Positions 1 to 11,800 of a stretch of 64,000 nt of DNA are shown piece after piece. The stretch lies in contig NC_036457.1 of the NCBI RefSeq assembly GCF_002775205.1, positions 3,000,975 through 3,064,974 of the forward strand. Direction: 5' to 3'. The DNA comes from Xiphophorus maculatus (lineage: Eukaryota > Chordata > Actinopteri > Cyprinodontiformes > Poeciliidae). Below the pieces are notes generated by a model that was not told the DNA's origin, searched no databases, and saw only the letters and a program-made list of their open reading frames with translations. Both the position numbers and the translations under genes were made by a program. How positions within the stretch are numbered: the stretch's first letter is position 1; every line of letters begins with the position of its first letter.

Positions 1-185
1 ACTCAGGTGCTTGTTGCCCTGCAGCTGCTGTTCAGAGAACAAGACAGAAAAAAAGATCAAACTGAACATTCAAAACATTGATTAATGAAAAATATGTTGC
101 ATAAATATTAATACAGATTTGTAATGTTATTGTTAAAGGTTTACTTACCTGCAACTGTAATCATCAGAAACAGCTCTAAATACAT
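1..185 (-). CDS. Ig-superfamily receptor gene A, 5' exons only (partial)
   Basis: Two exons of a receptor that continues beyond the left edge. The signal exon (185 to 149) starts with ATG, encodes a hydrophobic leader (MYLELFLMITVA) and ends in phase 1 at a CAG|GTAAGT donor. The next exon begins at 27 after an AACAG acceptor and reads AAAGQQAPE, which matches the start of the V domains of genes H, I and J (A-x-A-G-Q-Q/R). No domain core is inside the window, so ligand and signalling type are unknown. It is the leftmost member of the minus-strand array. A TTCCT (ETS-type) box lies about 118 bp upstream of the ATG, as in its paralogues. The exon calls rest on splice consensus and homology to neighbours; the identity is well supported and the function is not. 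Confidence 0.7.
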
Positions 186-302
186 TTTGATCTCCGTATT
201 AAATCATTGTTCCTCTCTGTCTCGTCTTGTGAACAAATGATTCACAGACTATCAGTGGTTTCCTCTTAAAGCTGAAAACGTTGCAGGCGGTTTGCAAGGT
301 GT

Positions 303-310
303 CACTTCCT
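303..310 (-). promoter_or_regulatory. ETS/PU.1-like site upstream of gene A
   Basis: AGGAAGTG on the minus strand, 118 bp upstream of the gene A ATG. The same motif occurs at 84-118 bp in every paralogue of the array. Confidence 0.45.
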
Positions 311-1991
311 ATTCAGTTCAACGTTTGTCTCACATCAGGGGCTTGTCATTTAGAACATTTTTAACTCAGTTTCTTATTTTAATAACCGAGGACATCAGTA
401 TTATTACTGTTTTCTAGTTTTAATGTGTTAAACTTACACTTTTATATCCTGAAGAATAAGAAACAGAAATGCGGTCATGTTTGAGGTTAGAGTTGTATTA
501 GTTTCATATGTCAGCTGGACTGAACAGAATGTAGCAGCTGTTTTTTTTCTTCTTGATCTGATAAAGAGAAAAACTTTTCCACTCATTTGAAGCATGCTCC
601 TTCTATCACGGCCTGAGAGTCTCAGGGTTTTGCTCAGTGTGTTAGCTGTTTGTTAGCTGCTTTTAGGACTGCACTCTTCTCTTTCTGGAATCTCATCCAG
701 TCTGAGAGTCTGCTGCATCCACTTTTCCAGTTTCAGGATTACAGCTTACTGCTCAGAAGATGAGTTGTACCAAGGCCTTGGCTCTACACAGCTTCTGCAA
801 TTCCTGCTTTAGCTTTTCGTTTTCCTTCTTGATTTTGCCGCCACTAGACTGATCAAACTTATTTCCAGTTTAGAACCTGACCAGTTAAAATGGAGCAGCC
901 TTTAAATTCCTGCTTTTGATTTGTCAGAGCTTCTCCCTGAGGTTGAATGTACTGTAATATTAACAGAACTTAATATTAACAGGATATTTACGCCATCTAG
1001 TGGTTACATTTCATCTTAGAATAATTATATTTTCGTCAGAATCAGCAGAGCTGTTGCAGGCTGAAGCTGCTGAGGAACAGTTCCAATATAAACAGCATCA
1101 TAGTTGTAATAAACACAGTAAAGGAGGATTTAAGGGTTTAAAGTAATTGTAATAAAGGTTCAGGGTCTCAAAATCAAGCTGTTGGAATGTTTTCTTTGGA
1201 TTTAAACAGCTTTGCATTGATGATACTTCAGGAATACAAAACGTTGTCCTGCTTTAATATGAACTTCCACCCTAATCTGCAGACTGTAGCCACAACTGCA
1301 ACTGATTAGTCAGGAGATGTAAGCAAACTGGAGTCAGAATGAGCCAATCAGCATCCAGACCCAAGTCCAATTGAGAATCTGTGGAATTACTCTGAATCCA
1401 GTCTGATTGTTTTAGTTAAGACATTGCATGTCAGGACAGTCATTCACTTTTGGATGCTGTGCAGTTGAAAGGATTTTTGCATCAACATTATCACTTTCAG
1501 AAAGTTACTATGGTGGGCAAGGGCTTCCAAACCAAACCAACACTTAAAATAAGCAAAACAGGAATTTTAAAAAGATGAGTTTTATGATACATGAACTCTC
1601 CTTTAGTTTTCAGTCCAGCACACAACTTATCAAGGAGCCACTAATCTTATAACATCAGAAATCTGAGATTGCTGCAGACATATGTTTAACGATGTTCATG
1701 CTTTAAAAATCAAAACCAGAATCTAATGCAACTGAAAAATCAAATGGAGTCACATGAGAGAACTAGAGAACAGGACCAACAGTTTAATTTATCCTGCAGC
1801 ATCTGTAGGTTGGAAAAACGTAAATAAGAAGCAAACATGATAAAAAATTAACTACAAAGTTCCCACATTGCACTACAATAAAAAAAACAAAACTGCTCAC
1901 AAACTAAAAGAGGACACAGAAATGGATTATTTGAATAAATAAGAAAATAAATGTATCTGTATAAAATCTTTCTAAATTGTTTAGAATCAGC
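311..1991. other. Upstream flank of gene A; no gene seen
   Basis: AT-rich noncoding DNA between gene A and gene B. On the minus strand, roughly 870 to 610, short stretches read like a broken coiled-coil protein (for example KENEKLKQELQKL and LEKWMQQTLRL) in shifting frames with stops. This could be a decayed retrocopy, but I cannot name the source. Nothing else was recognised. Confidence 0.4.
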
Positions 1992-2205
1992 ACACCCCTG
2001 CGCAACTGGCTGCTAGACTTCCTGACCGACAGACCTCAGTCAGTCCGGATCAGACAACACACCTCCGAGGTCATCACCCTCAGCACAGGCTCCCCTCAGG
2101 GCTGCGTCCTGAGCCCTCTGCTGTTCACTCTGATGACACACAACTGCGTATAAACCCTGTGCATGCAAAATGACAATAAAGTCAGTCTAAGTCTAAGTCC
2201 TTAGC
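1992..2205 (+). mobile_element. Fragment of a non-LTR retrotransposon (LINE)
   Basis: From about 1999 the plus strand translates to a reverse-transcriptase piece containing the conserved [14 protein letters not shown] segment. The piece breaks off after LMTHNC, before the catalytic (F/Y)xDD. It is followed by a tail with a polyadenylation-like AATAAAG and short TCTAAG repeats, typical of LINE 3' ends. It is internally deleted and certainly inactive. The clade is probably L2/Rex1-like rather than the Rex3 type found at 31.5 and 42.7 kb, but this is a guess from sequence style. Confidence 0.7.
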
Positions 2206-2372
2206 AGAAGCAGAAATAACATCATAAACATGATGTTACTGCTAATAATTCACACTTTGAAATGAATAAATGTTCAGTTTTGAATAACTCTGTATTTTCA
2301 GTAAATATAAAAAGACAGTTGTGGCCACATAGATGAGACTTTAAGCATTTTCTGGGGAGTTGAAGTTGTTCA

Positions 2373-5300
2373 TTAGTTCAGCAGAACAGAAGAACAAAAA
2401 TCTCCAATTTCCTCATAGATCACCATTTCTTCATCTTCATCACCGTCACTCTGTAAAAACAACAAAACACTCAATGTTTGGAAAACTGAGGCTCTACTTT
2501 GGAAAACCGCTAATAGTTAAATGTCTTTTAGCAGCTTTTGTTGTTTTAAATACTTTATTGTTCCAGATTTACCTCCACAATCCCAGGAATCTTTGTTTTG
2601 TTTTCTGAAAAGAGTAAAAAAAACCTCAACTTTAGTTCAGCTTCAACCCAAAAACTTAAAACACGTCATGAAATCTTCTCACCTTCAGTTTTTGTCCAGA
2701 TTTCCAGTCTAACAACAGAAATGATGAGAGCTGCCAAACTGATAGATACAACGATCCATCTCATTAAATATGCAAAGTCTAAAAACAATAACAAAATATT
2801 CTTAGAAACTGACATTTTCACTCTGAACATTCAGATTAAACTTTAAACACTACAAAATTAAAACATTACAGCAAAATGACAATGAGAATCCTTAAAAAAG
2901 CGCTATCTACATAACTAAAATTTGTGTATATTTGTATTGTAACTAATTTAGATAAAAGCTGCAAATGCATCTAAACATCAGGCTGAAATTTAGCTGTGAA
3001 AAATGTATTTCTGTAAAAACTGATGTGAAACTTAATGCAGATTCTCACCTGATTTTTCTCCAGAGAACTGAGGCCTGAACACAAACAGCCGAACTTCGTC
3101 TGTGTACGGATTCCTCACTTCACACTTCAGTGACTTGTAAACGTCTGACTTCTGTTCAGGGTTGGTTGTAGTAAAAGTCACATTGGAGGAGCAGGAACTT
3201 GCTGATATCTCCACCTCTGATGTCATTTCCTGTTCCCCCTCGAACATCCACCTTACTGAGTGAATACAGTGTCCAAATTCCAACATGGAGCAGAACAGAG
3301 TGAGTCGGCCATCTTCCTTCTGTTCACTTACTGGTGCAGGGGGAGATACAATGAAAGAACATTCAGCAAAGGAGCTACATGGCAGACTGATTACAATTCA
3401 AAAGTAATTGTAGACCACTTATTAATAAGCTCAAATCAAAGTAAAAATAATAAGTAATACTCACAGTTTATGATAAAAACATAAATTTGGAAGTCTGGTC
3501 TTTGGAGTTTATCTAGGACGTAAGTTCTGCTGGTGTAAGAACCGACATCATGAACAGAGACGTTCTTAATGACCAGGGAACAGTCGGCAGCCATAAACAG
3601 TCTGTTCAGTTTAGTTTCTGAAATGTCCATTAACTGTCCACTGTCCACTAGCGCCACTGATTCCTTGATTTCAGGATCAGTGAAGATCCAGGTGGAACCG
3701 TCACAGTTTTTCTGGTTGAACCCGGTTCCAGTGGGCAAAGTTACGTCGTCTCCAGTTTGGACAATGAAGAAGGACAGAAGTGATCTCATGGTGGCTGTCG
3801 ACAGAAATGAATGAAAATAACATCCACATGATGTTATTTATACTTAGTATTGGGATTATTTAAAGTCCAAAACATTATTGAGAACGTTAATCCGGAAGGT
3901 CTAACAATATATTATGTATTAGCCGGTACTTTCAATGTAATAAGCCAAATAATTTGACATATAAACTGTATATTTTACAATGATGAGAATGAGTTGGTGG
4001 CTACCTGTGATTGGATTGTTTGTGAAGATCTCAGGTGTTTGTCCTGCAGGTTTTGTTGTTGGTGTTTCAGTTTTCGGTTTAGATGACACTCTGTGGTTTG
4101 TTGGCGTTGTCACATTTTTGGAAGTAGTAGCAGAACTTGAATCTGAGAATCAGACTAGTTTGCATAAAAAGGCAGTTTGAGCTGAAATGAAAGAATTTAA
4201 ATACTCACCATCACGAACAGATAGGATCACCTCAGAATCAGGTTTTTGTTGTCGTCCTGCTGCAAACTGTCTGCAGACGTAACGACCAGCATCTTTATCT
4301 GTGACTCTCCTTATCAGCAGAGAACAGTTTGTAGCCATCCTCAGTCTGTCTGATTTGGGTTTGGCTGCTTTGTAAATCTGTCCATGTTCAAACAGCATCA
4401 CTGTTTTGTTGGTTCTTGGGTTGCGGAAAAACCAGTTAGTGTATTTACACTTCTCAAGATTATCTGTCAAACTTCCACAGGGAAGACTGACATCATTTCC
4501 CTCTCCGATGGTGAAAGTGACTGGATTGTGCAAGAATGCTCCTGTTAGTGAACGACAGGTGGAAAAGGAAGAACAATCAGGATTATGTATTTTCTCTATT
4601 TTCTGATATGGTATTATTAAGTGACTATGTTACCTTCAGTTATGTTTCCATATCAGTAAAAACTTAAACTGGCAGTATGGTATTATGTGATTTCCAGACA
4701 CATACCATAATCAAGTAACTATGTAATCTTCAGTTCTTATAAAAAGGCCATATCAAATATGACTTAAAAGAAACTTTACTTTTAATTTAGCACCTAGAAA
4801 TTGGGCCTCTGTCTCCAAATCTACCTTCAGGAAGTCGTTTTATATAACACCGCCTCTTTAAGTATCTTGTTATCATGTTTACAAGTTATGGTAGTATGGA
4901 GCTGGTGAGGGACAGACAGTCTGGGGCTAGTTTCATGATGTCAAGAAACTTTACATTTCCATAAATACTCCTTAGTTGTGTTTTTGTTCTCTGCTAGGTT
5001 TTCCCTCAATCATCAAGATTTCTTTTCTTTTCAACTAACAGACTCATAAAAACTCCTGTGTGCATCTGACTTTATCTAGCTTGACTTTGTAGGGTTGTGT
5101 TTTGTCAAAGCTGATCAATATTGTTAGAACTACAATATGAGTAAATTGTATCTTTGCAATAAGATTAGCATCATGGTGCATAAAGGAAACATACAAAATT
5201 ACTTATTGGCTTAGTAATTTCTGAAGGAACGCCCTGAGCTGTAAATGCACTAAACCAGCGTTTCCCAATTCCGGTCCTCAGGCCTCCCTGCCCTGCATGT

Positions 5301-5559
5301 TTTAGGTGTTTCCCTTCTGCTACACACCTGAATTGAATATATGGGTGATCAACAGGTGTCTGCAGCACTTGATGGTCATGCAATCATTTGAATCAGCTGC
5401 TCTGGAATAGAGGCACATCTAAAACATGCAGGGCAGGGAGGCCTGAGGACCGGAATTGGGAAACGCTGCACTAAACCATTAGTTTTGTTTTATGTTAGAT
5501 CTGGTCCTACCTGTCAGCTGAAGCAGTAAAAACATTTTAATCCATCTGTATGGAAGCAT
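2373..5559 (-). CDS. Ig receptor gene B: V, stalk, second V-like, C2, TM, ITIM-like tail
   Basis: Eight minus-strand exons join in frame to 445 aa: signal 5559-5511, V1 4541-4209, Ser/Thr-rich stalk 4142-4005, V2 3794-3465, C2-like 3330-3049, TM 2778-2683, linker 2604-2573, tail 2450-2373 (stop TAA). All internal junctions up to the TM exon are phase 1. V1 (residues 17-127) has the Ig cysteines (LPCGS, YVCRQ). V2 (174-283) is Ig-like but has Thr195 and Ser262 where those cysteines belong. C2 has LFCS and LKCE plus an extra Cys pair. TM is about residues 384-402. The tail is acidic and ends with VIYEEI around Tyr432, which fits the ITIM consensus (V-x-Y-x-x-I). It is the only three-Ig-domain member. 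V2 could instead be the remnant of a fused neighbouring gene. Inferred to be an inhibitory-type immune receptor; the ligand is unknown. A hAT MITE sits in intron 1. Confidence 0.75.
5256..5468. mobile_element. hAT-type MITE with perfect 8-bp target duplication
   Basis: A 213-bp element whose ends are inverted repeats of roughly 45 bp, starting CAGCGTTTCCCAA and ending with the reverse complement. It is flanked on both sides by CACTAAAC (5248-5255 and 5469-5476), the 8-bp duplication expected of hAT transposition. There is no coding capacity. It lies in the first intron of gene B. Confidence 0.9.
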
Positions 5560-6739
5560 TCTGCTTCTGTCTGTCTTCTCCTGTAGTCCTGATCGTAAAT
5601 GGCTCAGGCTCAAACGTTTTGAAATATAAACTCTGATGCACTTTGTGTGGTTTGTGAGAGCTCACTACCTCACTCTGATTTCCTTTTATATTTTCTCACC
5701 TCTGGTACCGAAAGGATTCATTAAAAACATTTTGGTATTTCAGTTTCAATAAAAGCTACGTCATTCTGGCCTCAGACCCACCAGATCCGTTTCAGAGAAT
5801 TAGTGCATGTAGATTCAAAGCACTGCAGAAAAACATGGCTGACCATGTGGCTGCTATGGTATGATGTCACATGAAACATCATAGCTGTCTGGTTGTGGGT
5901 GTTGAAGTGTCAGTTTCTGTTGGTTGCATTACTCATGGGAAAGCAGGACATGTTGAAATTTGACTGAGTTCTGCAGCAACATAAAAACATAAACCAGGTG
6001 TTAGTTTCTGAGAGCTGTGTAGTTTGTGCTAATGCAGCAGAGGTCACGTGGTTTTCTCAGAAATAACTTCCTCTTTGAAACAAAACTCGACCTTCATGTC
6101 CCAACGTAAGAATTAACTTCACTCCCAAGATGATGAAACAGCAAATTCTTTATTGTTAAATCAGCCTATGACATAAAGCACAACCACAACTGACTGTCAA
6201 CACATCAGCAAAATTACTTTGAGTATAAATCATTTTAAGAACTGAAAAGATATGACAGTAAAATATGGTTGAATGGATCTTACTGTTACTGGACAATGGT
6301 GTCACAAAAACTTTGTTGTGGAAATACATGGCTATGGTCTAATACAGTTAAAGGATGGTTTATTAGAGTGACAAGCTGTCACAGTTTCAGTCTACCAGCA
6401 GATGTCACTAGTGAGCAGTGAATGAAGCTTTGAATGAAGATGAGCTGGTTTCACCTGTCATGGCCGCTGGGTTGAGACACATTTTGCTATTTTTGCTTCA
6501 TGATTTCTCAAGACCAGCAGGGAAAAACACATTTTCATTGAGGATAAAATTGAGGAACTTGACTGTGAAGATTTCCCAGCTGTATTTCTCAATTATATTA
6601 GTTATTAACAGATGTGGCCAGTACAGTGAAGACTTATTATTACCTCAGATTGCAATGCTACATACTGATAAACTGCTGTTACAAAACACAGATAGTGTTT
6701 GACTGATCTGAGATCTGTTGGTTTCCTTTCTTTTTTTCT
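5560..6739. other. Upstream flank of gene B; no gene seen
   Basis: Noncoding. A weak ETS-type box (TTTCCT at 5676-5685) lies about 117 bp upstream of the gene B ATG. No coding exon matching the receptor family was recognised. Confidence 0.5.
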
Positions 6740-6918
6740 TCCTCCCCTCCAGGGGGTCTTTTTGTGGACTCTAGTGTCCCTTAAATGAAAGTAGGCTGAC
6801 AGGAAAGGGGGAAGAAGACATGCAGCAAACGTCGCCGGGTCTGGGAATCGAACGCGTGACGACTCAAGGCCTCCAAACGTGGGTCGCGCTATCCCCTATG
6901 CCACCACAGCACGCCCTG
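6740..6918 (-). mobile_element. tRNA-derived SINE
   Basis: On the minus strand the right part resembles a tRNA: a GGCATAGGGGATAGCGCGACC-type start, a GTTCGATTCC B box (around 6843-6860), then an unrelated body running to about 6740. This is the layout of fish tRNA-derived SINEs. It is not a functional tRNA gene because no cloverleaf with a clean acceptor stem is evident. Confidence 0.65.
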
Positions 6919-7693
6919 TTGGTTCCCTTTTTTAACTCTGCAAGTTTCCTTAGACAGCAGAAATAAGAGTCAGATGACACGTGAGCAACACGCTGAATGA
7001 GTCTCTATGGCATCATGCAGGATGAGCTACAAACTGGACACTTCACTTTCCAGAACTGAACCGTCTGATGACTGATTCATGTTATGACTCCAGCTGCTTT
7101 AGCCTCTTCACGCCATCTCCATTGCGTTTCACTGGTATATGGCAAGCAGTAACATACTTAATCTAACTTTATTCTATCTGGGTGGTCAGATTTTCTCACA
7201 TTACCCAGGATAGGAAAGCATTGACGACCACAACCTTCAATATTTTCTTTTAGAGAGCCACGAATCTCCTCTGCAGAGCAAACCAACATATTATTTAGTT
7301 TAAATCTGTGACAAAGAACATGAAATCCTGGTGTGATAGAGAAAGTTTATACTTGTTTCACCTCTAGGGGCAGTATTTACAGGATATCTTTAGTTACACA
7401 CTTGGGTGTAAAAAGATATTAAAGTTTTATTCTGACCGTCTATAATCTGTAGCAAAAGCAAAAAATAAAATAAAATAAAATAAAAGCAAAACAAAACAAA
7501 ACAAACAGAAATCAAGTCAAAATATTTGTTTTTGACTTTGTCCTTCTCTGTTTTGAACCATTGCTTTGCTGGACAGAGAGGAGAGAAGAATATACAGCAG
7601 ATTCTTGGGCCGGGAGTTGAGACCCGCTGCACTGCAGACTCAGCCTTGGTACATTGTGTCTTTGCTCAAGCTGTAAAGCTTTTAATGCTTTTT
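6919..7693. other. Intergenic downstream of gene C; 3' UTR likely
   Basis: AT-rich. It probably holds the 3' UTR of gene C, whose stop is at 7694-7696. It includes an AAAAT repeat run at about 7460-7505. No other gene was seen. Confidence 0.4.
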
Positions 7694-8479
7694 CTATTTC
7701 TTGTTGACTGTAGAATAAAGACAGTCTGTGTCAGAGGAGACTCCAGCAGAAGAGGAAGAAGTTCCCACAGTGCTGTAGATCACAGTTTCCTGGACCTGGA
7801 AGGAAAAATCACATTCATTATGATGTACAGGGTGTATCAAAGTCTTAACAATCCAATTTCACATCAAATTTAAACAAGTTTGTGACAATTTTCCTCCAGA
7901 AAGGTAGTCTGTGTTAAATGATTTTGCTAAAAGAACTCAAATTAAATTATTCAAATACATATCTGCTGGTTCTTTAATGCACTGAAATACTCACTTTGCC
8001 TGTTTCCTTTTTGGATTTCTTGAAGTTGATGGTGGCATAAGACAGATCGTCCTCTGGTTCAGTCTGGACAGAGAAAAAACAACTTATTAAAATTTGACCT
8101 AATTAAAGCAGACAGGATTTAAAAATAAAGTTCAATTATTTCAAGTCATTGAAATAATTATATGTGGTTTCTGTTCAAACTAAACACAACAGTGTGCATT
8201 GATCTGTATTTACTGTTGTACAGGTCTTTGTACTTGTTTAGACTATTTATTTAGAATATTTTCTATTATGTTCAATAATCTTTTGACAACCAATCGACCT
8301 CATGAGGATCAAAGCCTGGTTGTAGAGCGGCAGATCCTCATTTTTAGCTTTACTTGTAGTAGGGTTAGAATTGAACAGGTAATGCTTATAGTTAGCATTA
8401 AACGCAATGACTTAAATGAATGCAAGCCACTACAAGGTCCTGATATGGGAAGAAATGCAAACGTGTGTGTGTGTGTGTG

Positions 8480-8575
<96 letters not shown>

Positions 8576-8851
8576 GTGTGTGTGTGTGTGTGTCCTTCAA
8601 ATAGAGGACCACTTTCACCATTTTGACCAACAAAGGGAGATCCTTTGTGGAAATTGATGACCTTTTTCTGCCCCTCACGTTAGATACTACTTCACTCTGG
8701 GTATAGAGATATGGTGTGAGTTAAGTTACAGTAAAGGTTATTGTTAGAAATAGACTAGTAATGGCAAGGGGTAGAAAACTTTTTTGGGTTAGGCATAAAT
8801 ACAATGACTAAAATGAATGGAAATCAATATAAAGTCCACAAAGATGTGTGG

Positions 8852-8918
<67 letters not shown>

Positions 8919-11117
8919 CCTACTGTATTTTGACTGGTTTCTGGAACAGCTAGGCCCACTGAAGACTCTGGGTTCAGGTCCTGGTTTGTTGCCACTTTAT
9001 GTTGGGGAACCTTAGATCAACAAATTCACACAGTAACTGTTGTCTGTTTGTTTTCTGGTGACTGTGACTCCTTTGTGTTCAATTCCCTTTTTGTGACTAA
9101 ATGAATTCCTTGATCTTGTTTCAATATTTAATGAACCAAATTGCAGCACTACTTCTTATCCCTGTTAGACTCTTTCCAGTGTAGAAGAAAATACAGATCT
9201 AAAATCAAACCTATACTTAATGTGTCAATGTTGAAACTCACCATGCTGCCTTCAATTTGTGTTTTATTCCCTGAAACAACACAGAAATGGACTTATATGT
9301 TCACAATGGTTTGTATTTTCTAAACATATATATCAAGATGAAAACAGCTTCAATAATGAATGTATTTTTTGAATTGATTTAAACACATTTAACATTATCA
9401 GATCATTTTTCTACCAAGTCACACCTACTGTTGCTAACGCTAACGCTCTACTACTTGTAGCTAAAGACATGAAACATAAAAATTGAAATGTAAATGTAAC
9501 TTCTAGGTCTTTCAGGTAATAGTTTGGAAATGAAAGATTCATCTCTGAATTATCTCACCTTTAGTTTTGTTCCATATGATGATCACCAGGACAGTTATTA
9601 AAACCATCGCTAAGCATAATGGAGTAAAAATATACCACCATGGAAAACCTAAGAAGATAATTCATTACATTAAAAACAATGTAATTCCATAAAAACAATG
9701 TTGTTACTCAAAATGTGAACACAGTTAATTGGTCTTAATGTACAAGATCACCGTTACTGATGAGAGAGAAGGATTAGTCATTGCATAAATTGGTTTAAAT
9801 GTTTTATTTCCAATAATGTCAATTACTTGATGTAAGATCTGCCGAGTTGGTTGTTTTTTCTACTCCTTTAGTTGTTTTTCTTTGATTTTCTCCTTCAGAA
9901 ATAAAAAAACATAAAAAAGATTTAAAAATTAGGATAAACCTAGCTTAATGATGTCGTATTCACTTCAATTACGGTAAGTTTTTTTTATACGGCACCAATT
10001 CACAGCAAATCACGTCTTAAGGCGTTTACATATAATAATTTAAATTCAACATAATTAAATTCCCTGACTTGAAAAATGAAAACTCTACCTTGTTGTTTAA
10101 CTTCCTTGTTGCTCCCTGCAGATGTCCAGTGATGTGTTGCTGTTGGTGTTGACTGGGTCACCTCTAGTTCAAAGAAAGCAACAGTAAAAATCTGCTTCCT
10201 GTTAACTTTACAGCAGTGGAAACTCACTTCCTTACCTGAGGACTGAAGACTGAAGGGGATCAGCTGAACTGCTTTAGTGACTGAGTTTGTGACTTTACAT
10301 GTTAGTGACGGATAAATGTCTAATTTCTGATGAGATGTTGGAAATGTCACAGTGGCAGAGCAGGAATGTTGGTATATTTTCATATCTGAGGGTTTTTCCT
10401 CTTTCCCCTCATAAAGCCACTTCACCTCATGTAGACAGTGATCATATTGGATCACAGAGCAGAACAAGGCGACTTTATCTGGTTTCTCCTGCTCAACAAC
10501 TGATGGAAAAAGAGAAATTAAAGAGAAAAATACTATAGAATTTAAATTACATGATTACTGTATTATAAATGCAACTTTACAAGTTTAGTTTTTACATGAT
10601 GTAAATACTCACTAGTAATTACAGATAGATACACAGCAAAGTCATGTAGTTGTCCTGATATTGTCCAACGGCATGTGTACCGACCAGCATCATCCTCTGT
10701 GACTTCATGTAGAAGCAGAGAACCGTTTGCTGTAACACTCAGTCTGTCTGATATAGTTTTCATTTCTCTGTGAGAATTTCCAAGTTTGATCAGTGTTCTT
10801 ATTTCAGATAAATGTTTATCATTGATGAACCAAATAGTTTCATCAGATTTATCATGTGTGTCTCTTCTGTTTCCACAAGGCAAAGTGACTTCATTTCCAT
10901 CTCTGACAGTAAGGAAGGTTTGCTGCGTCTCAGTTTGTGCTGTTAAAATGCAAAATAAAATTTCAACAAAATGTGAAAACACTAAGATGTAATGACTACC
11001 AGCTAAAATGATAAAACATAGCTGTTTCAGTGAAAATCTGTCATTTTGATCCTTACCTTTAAACTGAAGCATGAGGATCAGAAGTAAAACCATTTGAATC
11101 CATCTGAAAGCAGCCAT
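7694..11117 (-). CDS. Ig receptor gene C: V, C2, stalk, TM, tail with two ITIMs
   Basis: Eight exons in frame give 338 aa: signal 11117-11057, V 10939-10613, C2 10499-10236, stalk 10163-10089, TM 9648-9559, linker 9270-9242, tail-1 8063-7995, tail-2 7795-7694. V has LPCGN and YTCRW with a DDAGRY motif. C2 has four Cys and the WLYEG motif. TM (about 247-267) has no charged residue. The tail holds LSYATI (Tyr291) and VIYSTV (Tyr312), both canonical ITIMs, plus LYSTV (Tyr332). This predicts SHP-1/SHP-2-type phosphatase recruitment at the plasma membrane, which is inferred from consensus. The ectodomain and promoter are nearly identical to gene D, but TM and tail are of the gene H type. The intron between linker and tail-1 contains two (TG)n arrays. 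Confidence 0.85.
8380..8593. repeat. (TG)n microsatellite with a dispersed repeat at its left edge
   Basis: About 130 bp of nearly pure TG (8463-8593), preceded by a segment (…AATGACTTAAATGAATG…) that recurs before the second TG array at 8.8 kb. The two are probably copies of one dispersed element. Long Cys-Val or Thr-His reading frames across it are artefacts. Confidence 0.9.
8760..8917. repeat. Second copy of the (TG)n-associated repeat
   Basis: A segment with AATGACTAAAATGAATG followed by (TG)n at 8845-8917. Same order and similar sequence as the copy at 8.4-8.6 kb. It lies in the same intron of gene C. Confidence 0.8.
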
Positions 11118-11206
11118 GGTGCCTTACTGCTCTGTTATTTTCACTAATGATTCAGTCTCTAACGTTGGTTCTGCTTAAAAATACATTCATGCCGTTTTCA
11201 GTTGCA

Positions 11207-11216
11207 TCACTTCCTC
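11207..11216 (-). promoter_or_regulatory. ETS/PU.1-like site upstream of gene C
   Basis: GAGGAAGTGA on the minus strand, 90 bp upstream of the gene C ATG. It is a strong match to the ETS/PU.1 core and is conserved in gene D. Confidence 0.5.
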
Positions 11217-11478
11217 TCAGTGACTGTGCCCTGTGAGTTTAACCGTTTATACTTGATAATTTAGCTGCAGATGTCGATGTTTACAAACTCAGGATTCGGT
11301 GATGACACTAAGGGAGAAATGGAGAAACGACTTTAATGTCTGAGGTATTTTAATCATTATTTTTACTCTAACACTAAATCCAGGAAGCAAAACTTTGATC
11401 AGCAAAAGAACTGAAGAAAATGATGGTGTAAATATTCCTTGTTGTATTTAGAAGTAATGAAGAGTGAAGAGTAAACTC

Positions 11479-11620
11479 ACCAGAATTATTCTCCTGTTCG
11501 CTCTGCAATGTTCTGAAGAAGTAAAATTACCGAACACAACTGAGATGTTTCTCCTCTCATGTTTGTTGCTTCCTTGTTTTAACTCAAGTATTTTTTTCTG
11601 AGAACTGAAGGGGAAGTGTT
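11479..11620 (-). promoter_or_regulatory. Candidate noncoding first exon of gene C
   Basis: A conserved block ending in AATTCTG|GTGAGT on the minus strand (donor at 11480/11479). The ATG exon has a matching acceptor at 11132 (AACAG). The same donor recurs upstream of genes D and E. The 5' limit is not defined. Confidence 0.4.
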
Positions 11621-11800
11621 ATTCTGAGAATGTGACAGTAGCAGCAGAGGAGATATATTTATCCACCAATGATCAGCAGCATTTGTGGCTAACACATTGA
11701 TGAGTCATTTAAGTTTCCAGGACAACTCACCGGAGAGATGTTGACTTGCTTTTATCTGAGTTATCAGTTTAAGTTACAAAATACACGTCAAAATTGCTCC

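Larger units (their letters stand above)
10087..11800. repeat. Duplicated ectodomain-promoter block, copy 1 (genes C/D)
   Basis: This block, from the stalk-exon donor through C2, V, signal exon and upstream flank, recurs at 14331-16010 at a constant offset of about 4241 bp. The signal exon, intron 1 and about 350 bp of upstream flank look identical except for isolated bases. The left boundary falls at or just beyond the stalk exon, so TM and tail exons are excluded. Confidence 0.85.

Noticed and set aside
3436-3789. Internal ATG of the V2 exon of gene B as a separate gene start
   Set aside because: The Met lies inside a spliced V exon with a good acceptor just upstream and in-phase neighbours. 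The apparent leader is the A strand of the Ig domain.
6830-6918. Possible tRNA gene
   Set aside because: Has a B box but is embedded in a SINE body and lacks a convincing complete cloverleaf.
8199-8995. Long Cys-Val and Thr-His open frames
   Set aside because: Pure translation of (TG)n microsatellites.
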